DNA of 64,000 nucleotides, from positions 310,001 to 374,000 of the forward strand of contig SEMN01000312.1 of the NCBI GenBank assembly GCA_005408345.1. The letters run 5' to 3'. The translations under genes were made by a program, and so were the position numbers. Below are positions 63,343 to 64,000 of this stretch, piece after piece. This stretch comes from Macquaria australasica. Lineage: Eukaryota; Chordata; Actinopteri; Centrarchiformes; Percichthyidae. The notes under the pieces are model-generated. The model did not search any database. It was not told the DNA's origin and saw only the letters and a program-made list of their open reading frames with translations. Numbering within the stretch: position 1 is the stretch's first letter; every line of letters begins with the position of its first letter.

Positions 63343-64000
63343 GAACAGAATAGACCTTTAGTAGCTCCTTATAGGCTGTAGGTTGTAAAGTTAACAGTAA
63401 GCTAGTTCATGATCTATACTGTACAGGCCCTTTGTGATACAAGCAGGCACCTACAGCAAGATGTAACAATGAGTGTATGTTGTGGTCCGTACATCCTCAG
63501 ATAAAGCAGATGGAGGACAGGCTGAGGAGCTGTGAGGCTCAGAGGGAGCTGACGGCATTGAGGCGTAAACTGGAGCTCGTAGAGGAGGAGAGGAGGGAGT
63601 GCAGTGACAAATGCTCCAAGGCTGAAGTGGAGGTCAAGGATCTGCGGTTTACAGGTGAAGACATATTCGGAACTGTAAGGACAGGACGCACTGTGGGGCA
63701 CTACACTGTACGCTATAGAGGACAATGCAGAATCAACGCTGCAGAGGGAGCACTGTGTGTGTAGGTTACAACAGTCCCAACAGAGCCCATTTGATTTCAA
63801 GGATGACCATGAGATTTTTCATTCTCTTCGTGTCTTTTGTCAGCCTGGAAGACCATTAGCTGTTCTTCAGTCTCAGCTATAATAGTTTCCTTTCCTGTTC
63901 TGGGTGCTGTTGCTGTGTGTGTACTGTAATTGGATGTGTTTTGCCGGCCAGTTGAGGAGCTCCAAAAGAAGCTACAGGCAGCTACCAACCCGCCCCCAGC
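30788..64000 (+). CDS. shtn1: Shootin-1, exons 1-11 (3' end beyond the window)
   Basis: Shootin-1 is a cytosolic coiled-coil protein that couples F-actin retrograde flow to L1-CAM adhesions in axonal growth cones (family knowledge). Exons join in phase: 30788-30842, 34215-34267, 36249-36309, 45542-45636, 51618-51792, 56482-56579, 60501-60582, 60804-60898, 61029-61175, 63501-63654, and 63952 to the window end. This gives 354 complete residues plus part of a codon. The match to human SHTN1 runs in order: ITDLSNQALQEYDGL near the start, MVIEEVN...CRESAEALA in exon 4, LKRKSM in exon 5, VEEYEALQ in exon 8, LKRQS in exon 9, and VEELQKK followed by proline codons in exon 11. The chosen ATG has a good Kozak context (tcgccATGg); a second ATG is at residue 9. 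Introns are GT-AG. The C-terminal half, about 280 residues in human, lies outside. Confidence 0.95.
31851..31985 (+). pseudogene. THAP-domain fragment, probably from a DNA transposon
   Basis: A short frame begins MPKSCCAVGCTTSRVKNQN and stops. After a frame change the sequence continues KFYKLQNSKTDPLGRQKW. This is the start of a THAP zinc finger: paired cysteines near the N-terminus, KFY-L, then the conserved W. No later Cys-x2-His pair is readable. It is broken by a stop and what looks like a one-base slip in a T run. THAP domains occur in P and Kolobok transposases and in host THAP genes; the repeat-rich context favours a transposon relic. Confidence 0.6.
33624..33658. repeat. ATT microsatellite
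   Basis: About 12 uninterrupted ATT units. Confidence 0.95.
34215..34267 (+). CDS. shtn1: shtn1 exon 2
   Basis: Completes an alanine codon, then 17 codons LQEYDGLQRKHETATME; start of the coiled coil. Acceptor tacag, donor gtaagt. Confidence 0.9.
34268..36248. other. shtn1 intron 2
   Basis: Contains a tRNA-derived SINE at about 34688-34910. The remaining 1.3 kb is AT-rich with no recognised feature. Confidence 0.6.
34688..34910 (+). mobile_element. tRNA-derived SINE
   Basis: Has a pol III box A (tggctcaggagg, 34697-34708) and box B (ggttcgatccc, 34742-34752) 33 bases apart. A fish-SINE body follows, with the phrases catgtcgaagtgtcctgaat, ttgctcccgatgg and gtgaatgggtgaatg, then a tail ending ataagtgcagtcagttttcc. 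It resembles a very common fish SINE consensus in memory, with small deletions. It is not a functional tRNA: no complete cloverleaf. Confidence 0.8.
36249..36309 (+). CDS. shtn1: shtn1 exon 3
   Basis: 20 codons plus one base, CKRLEEERDEAIKKLNEFQQ, corresponding to human KIRQERDEAVKKLEEFQ. Acceptor cataag after a pyrimidine-rich stretch, donor gtaagt. Confidence 0.93.
41023..42245 (+). repeat. TTAA-family MITE copy split by another TIR element
   Basis: Left part from ttaaagctacgctagtcaat to about 41200 and right part from about 42028 (tttccagcaggcagctgttt) both match the copy at 27828-28332 in order. Between them lies the 41203-42027 element. The 3' terminus is missing; the LTR-element sequence starts soon after. 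Confidence 0.65.
41203..42027. mobile_element. 825-bp TIR element nested in a MITE
   Basis: Left end ggccccgttct, right end agaacgggggcc, inverted with one extra G. It sits exactly where homology to the surrounding MITE is interrupted. No transposase open frame; superfamily not assigned. Confidence 0.6.
42250..43651 (-). mobile_element. Internal region of an LTR retrotransposon, proline-rich tandem repeats
   Basis: GC-rich block directly downstream (minus strand) of the LTR at 43652-44014. Just inside the LTR there is a gag-like start region (ggacccagcaga, with the expected ATG changed to TTG and a stop soon after). Next comes a frame through YRFLGIIIEPP into a repetitive segment. Tandem units of 72 bp (for example 43116-43259) and 30 bp (about 42600-42930) encode minus-strand decapeptides like PPVPVPVQLQ. 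Open frames occur in five of six frames because the repeats lack stop triplets. No protease, RT or integrase and no second LTR are present. It is a truncated relic; clade (Ty3/gypsy-like) is an inference. Confidence 0.55.
43652..44014 (-). mobile_element. LTR (363 bp), minus orientation
   Basis: On the minus strand it runs TGTCATGATCC to CGTGACA, with a TATA stretch (ctatatatactgg) and a downstream polyadenylation-type region, in the same order as the two solo LTRs at 55.0 and 58.9 kb. Internal sequence follows on its 3' side, so it is a 5' LTR. No target duplication is visible. Confidence 0.7.
45542..45636 (+). CDS. shtn1: shtn1 exon 4
   Basis: Completes a valine codon, then SQMVIEEVNTIQENLEIERT and CRESAEALASK. 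This block is nearly identical to human MVIEEVN...CRESAEALATK. Acceptor cttag, donor gtaaca. Confidence 0.96.
46763..46817. repeat. CA microsatellite
   Basis: About 27 CA units; the minus strand gives a spurious Cys-Val repeat frame. Confidence 0.95.
47277..47331 (-). repeat. SINE-like fragment
   Basis: The minus strand reads gggcggcacggtggtgcagt then ggttaacactgtcacctca, the 5' portion of a very widespread fish repeat. Only about 55 bases remain. Confidence 0.6.
51618..51792 (+). CDS. shtn1: shtn1 exon 5 with acidic run
   Basis: 58 codons plus one base. It starts LNRQNRSLKRKSMILLSHLG, where Ser100 aligns with human Ser101, a known PAK1 site. An acidic stretch EDEEEEEES follows, then CLFPQCQ. 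Acceptor tgtag, donor gtacaa. Confidence 0.95.
53066..53864. mobile_element. 799-bp non-autonomous element with TTAA ends
   Basis: Left end ttaaagcaggggtaggcag and right end ctgcctaccccagctttaa are inverse complements apart from one base and include TTAA on both sides (53066-53069, 53861-53864). TTAA targeting fits piggyBac or Kolobok. The interior is GC-richer than its surroundings and has open frames of up to about 100 codons on both strands, none recognised. Confidence 0.8.
54534..54568 (-). other. Degenerate hammerhead-like motif
   Basis: The minus strand reads CTGATGAGGATCGAAGGTCC followed by a duplicated GAAGGTCC and then GAAATTTGGG. CTGATGA, a GGA/TCC stem and GAAA are the hammerhead core order; the 8-base duplication would disrupt it. 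Likely a Penelope-like or similar retroelement tail; tentative. Confidence 0.3.
55047..55403 (+). mobile_element. Solo LTR (357 bp) with 5-bp target duplication
   Basis: Runs TGTCATGGTCC to CCTAACA, flanked by CCATG at 55042-55046 and 55404-55408. It has a TATA box (ctatatataccggtcc near 55233) and AATAAA at 55322-55327, in the order of a retroviral-type LTR. TG...CA ends with a 5-bp duplication are typical of LTR retrotransposons. No internal sequence beside it. Confidence 0.85.
56482..56579 (+). CDS. shtn1: shtn1 exon 6
   Basis: Completes a glutamate codon, then 32 codons LQNKLELTLKEYNQAVADLE to TKEG; a leucine/glutamate-rich coiled coil at the place of human IKELRDQIVSVQEEKK. Acceptor tttcag, donor gtaagt. 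Confidence 0.92.
57933..57944. repeat. Target-site duplication, left copy
   Basis: AGCCTACAACTA, repeated exactly at 59993-60004 on the other side of the LINE. Confidence 0.85.
57945..59992 (-). mobile_element. 5'-truncated Rex3/RTE-like LINE with nested LTR
   Basis: Read on the minus strand from 59992: EAVKLKKEAFWAWLAQGSPE, then TRLFSVA and PIFKKGDRRVCSNYR. After the inserted LTR come EFAHPVYMCFVDLEK, the RT motif LLFADDVDLLASS, ECEADGRVSTSTSKAMVLRK, and the C-terminal GRKPRVRPRTRWRDYISHLA. FADD is the catalytic aspartate pair. The 3' end terminates in a GGATGGA-type short repeat, as in Rex3. Internal deletions and frameshifts make it non-functional. A 12-bp target duplication flanks it. 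Assignment to Rex3 is by recognition, not search. Confidence 0.8.
58859..59226 (+). mobile_element. Solo LTR (368 bp) nested in the LINE
   Basis: Runs TGTCATAATCC to CCTTAACA, flanked by AGGGT at 58854-58858 and 59227-59231. It shares the TATA (cctatatataccggtcc), AATAAA and ctgctgccta blocks with the LTR at 55047-55403 and with the minus-strand LTR at 43652-44014. Confidence 0.87.
59993..60004. repeat. Target-site duplication, right copy
   Basis: AGCCTACAACTA, exact match to 57933-57944. Confidence 0.85.
60501..60582 (+). CDS. shtn1: shtn1 exon 7
   Basis: 27 codons plus one base, LLKEKHDNTVLIAETVLQKK to KYNR, equivalent to human KQEKTVLNSEVLEQRKVLEKCNR. Acceptor ttgcag, donor gtatga. Confidence 0.92.
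60804..60898 (+). CDS. shtn1: shtn1 exon 8
   Basis: Completes a valine codon, then SQFAVEEYEALQDTLNLERD to ENFASA. It closely matches human VSMLAVEEYEEMQ...LEKDLRKKAESFA. Acceptor tccag, donor gtgagt. Confidence 0.95.
61029..61175 (+). CDS. shtn1: shtn1 exon 9
   Basis: 49 codons, MVVEQKKLKRQSQILMQSSS to ENQNQ. Ser250 in LKRQS aligns with human Ser249, the second known PAK1 site. Acceptor ctacag, donor gtctgt. Confidence 0.96.
61521..61560. repeat. TAC trinucleotide repeat
   Basis: About 13 units, imperfect at the right end (aac, tgc interruptions). Confidence 0.9.
61985..62005. repeat. GAT trinucleotide repeat
   Basis: Seven GAT units. Confidence 0.9.
63251..63338. repeat. GT/AT compound microsatellite
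   Basis: GT run, then interrupted atatatgt units, then a long AT run, 160 bases upstream of shtn1 exon 10. Confidence 0.95.
63501..63654 (+). CDS. shtn1: shtn1 exon 10
   Basis: 51 codons plus one base, IKQMEDRLRSCEAQRELTAL to DLRFT; a heptad-rich coiled coil matching human LHKEIHNLKQQLELLEEDKK. Acceptor cctcag, donor gtgaag. Confidence 0.93.
63952..64000 (+). CDS. shtn1: shtn1 exon 11, cut by the window edge
   Basis: Completes a valine codon and reads EELQKKLQAATNPPP before the window ends. This is the junction between the coiled coil and the proline-rich segment that in human follows VDELQKRV. Acceptor ggccag. Confidence 0.9.
   Translation, partial: MRSSKRSYRQLPTRPQ

Larger units (their letters stand above)
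61176..63500. other. shtn1 intron 9
   Basis: Contains TAC and GAT trinucleotide runs, a GT/AT microsatellite and a complex non-repetitive block at about 62790-63150 with several AATTA motifs. No exon seen. Confidence 0.6.

Noticed and set aside
63655..63764. Read-through of shtn1 exon 10 to the TAG after 63761
   Set aside because: The coiled-coil homology stops at the gtgaag donor and resumes in phase at 63952, so this is intron.

Overview
The window is vertebrate nuclear DNA, most likely from a teleost (ray-finned) fish. It holds spliced genes with GT-AG introns, protein sequences very close to vertebrate orthologues, CA, AT and trinucleotide microsatellites, and many interspersed repeats of kinds common in fish: terminal-inverted-repeat MITEs, a tRNA-derived SINE, Rex3/RTE-like LINE remnants and solo LTRs. 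The species cannot be named from sequence alone. Nothing prokaryotic, such as operons or CRISPR, is present.

Two protein genes lie head-to-tail on the + strand. The first, about 4.6-29.2 kb, encodes the V-ATPase V1 subunit B (atp6v1b2-like). Thirteen exons (4588-28636) give 466 codons plus a split codon, from the equivalent of human B2 residue 47 to the stop. The first exon (about 46 residues) is not visible and probably lies upstream. A 3' UTR with two AATAAA signals follows. The second gene, from about 30.7 kb past the right edge, is shtn1 (shootin-1), a coiled-coil clutch protein of growing axons. Ten complete exons and the start of an eleventh give about 354 residues, and the window cuts the gene where the proline-rich region begins. 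All exon junctions were placed by hand and every reading phase agrees across introns.

The remaining sequence is intron and a 1.5 kb intergenic gap, much of it mobile-element debris. The main items are: a 917-bp element with about 90-bp inverted ends and an 8-bp target duplication (11498-12414); TTAA-flanked MITEs (27828-28332, 53066-53864 and fragments) with a decayed THAP-domain fragment; a MITE at 41023 interrupted by another TIR element; a minus-strand LTR followed by a GC-rich, proline-repeat internal region (42250-44014); two solo LTRs with 5-bp duplications; and a Rex3-like LINE with a 12-bp duplication that was later hit by one of those LTRs (57945-59992).

The two genes have no obvious shared biochemical function: one builds the proton pump, the other links actin flow to adhesion in neurons. 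Their adjacency is informative about genome history. Human ATP6V1B2 sits beside SLC18A1 on 8p, whereas SHTN1 lies near SLC18A2 on 10q, so this fish locus may keep a V-ATPase B copy on the 10q-type paralogon. No wholly new system is evident. The most testable leads are inverted MITE copies bracketing V-ATPase exons 7-9 (possible circular RNA), a 9-codon uORF before shtn1, conserved PAK1 serine sites in shootin-1, a TAATTA cluster in shtn1 intron 3, and decayed hammerhead-like motifs.
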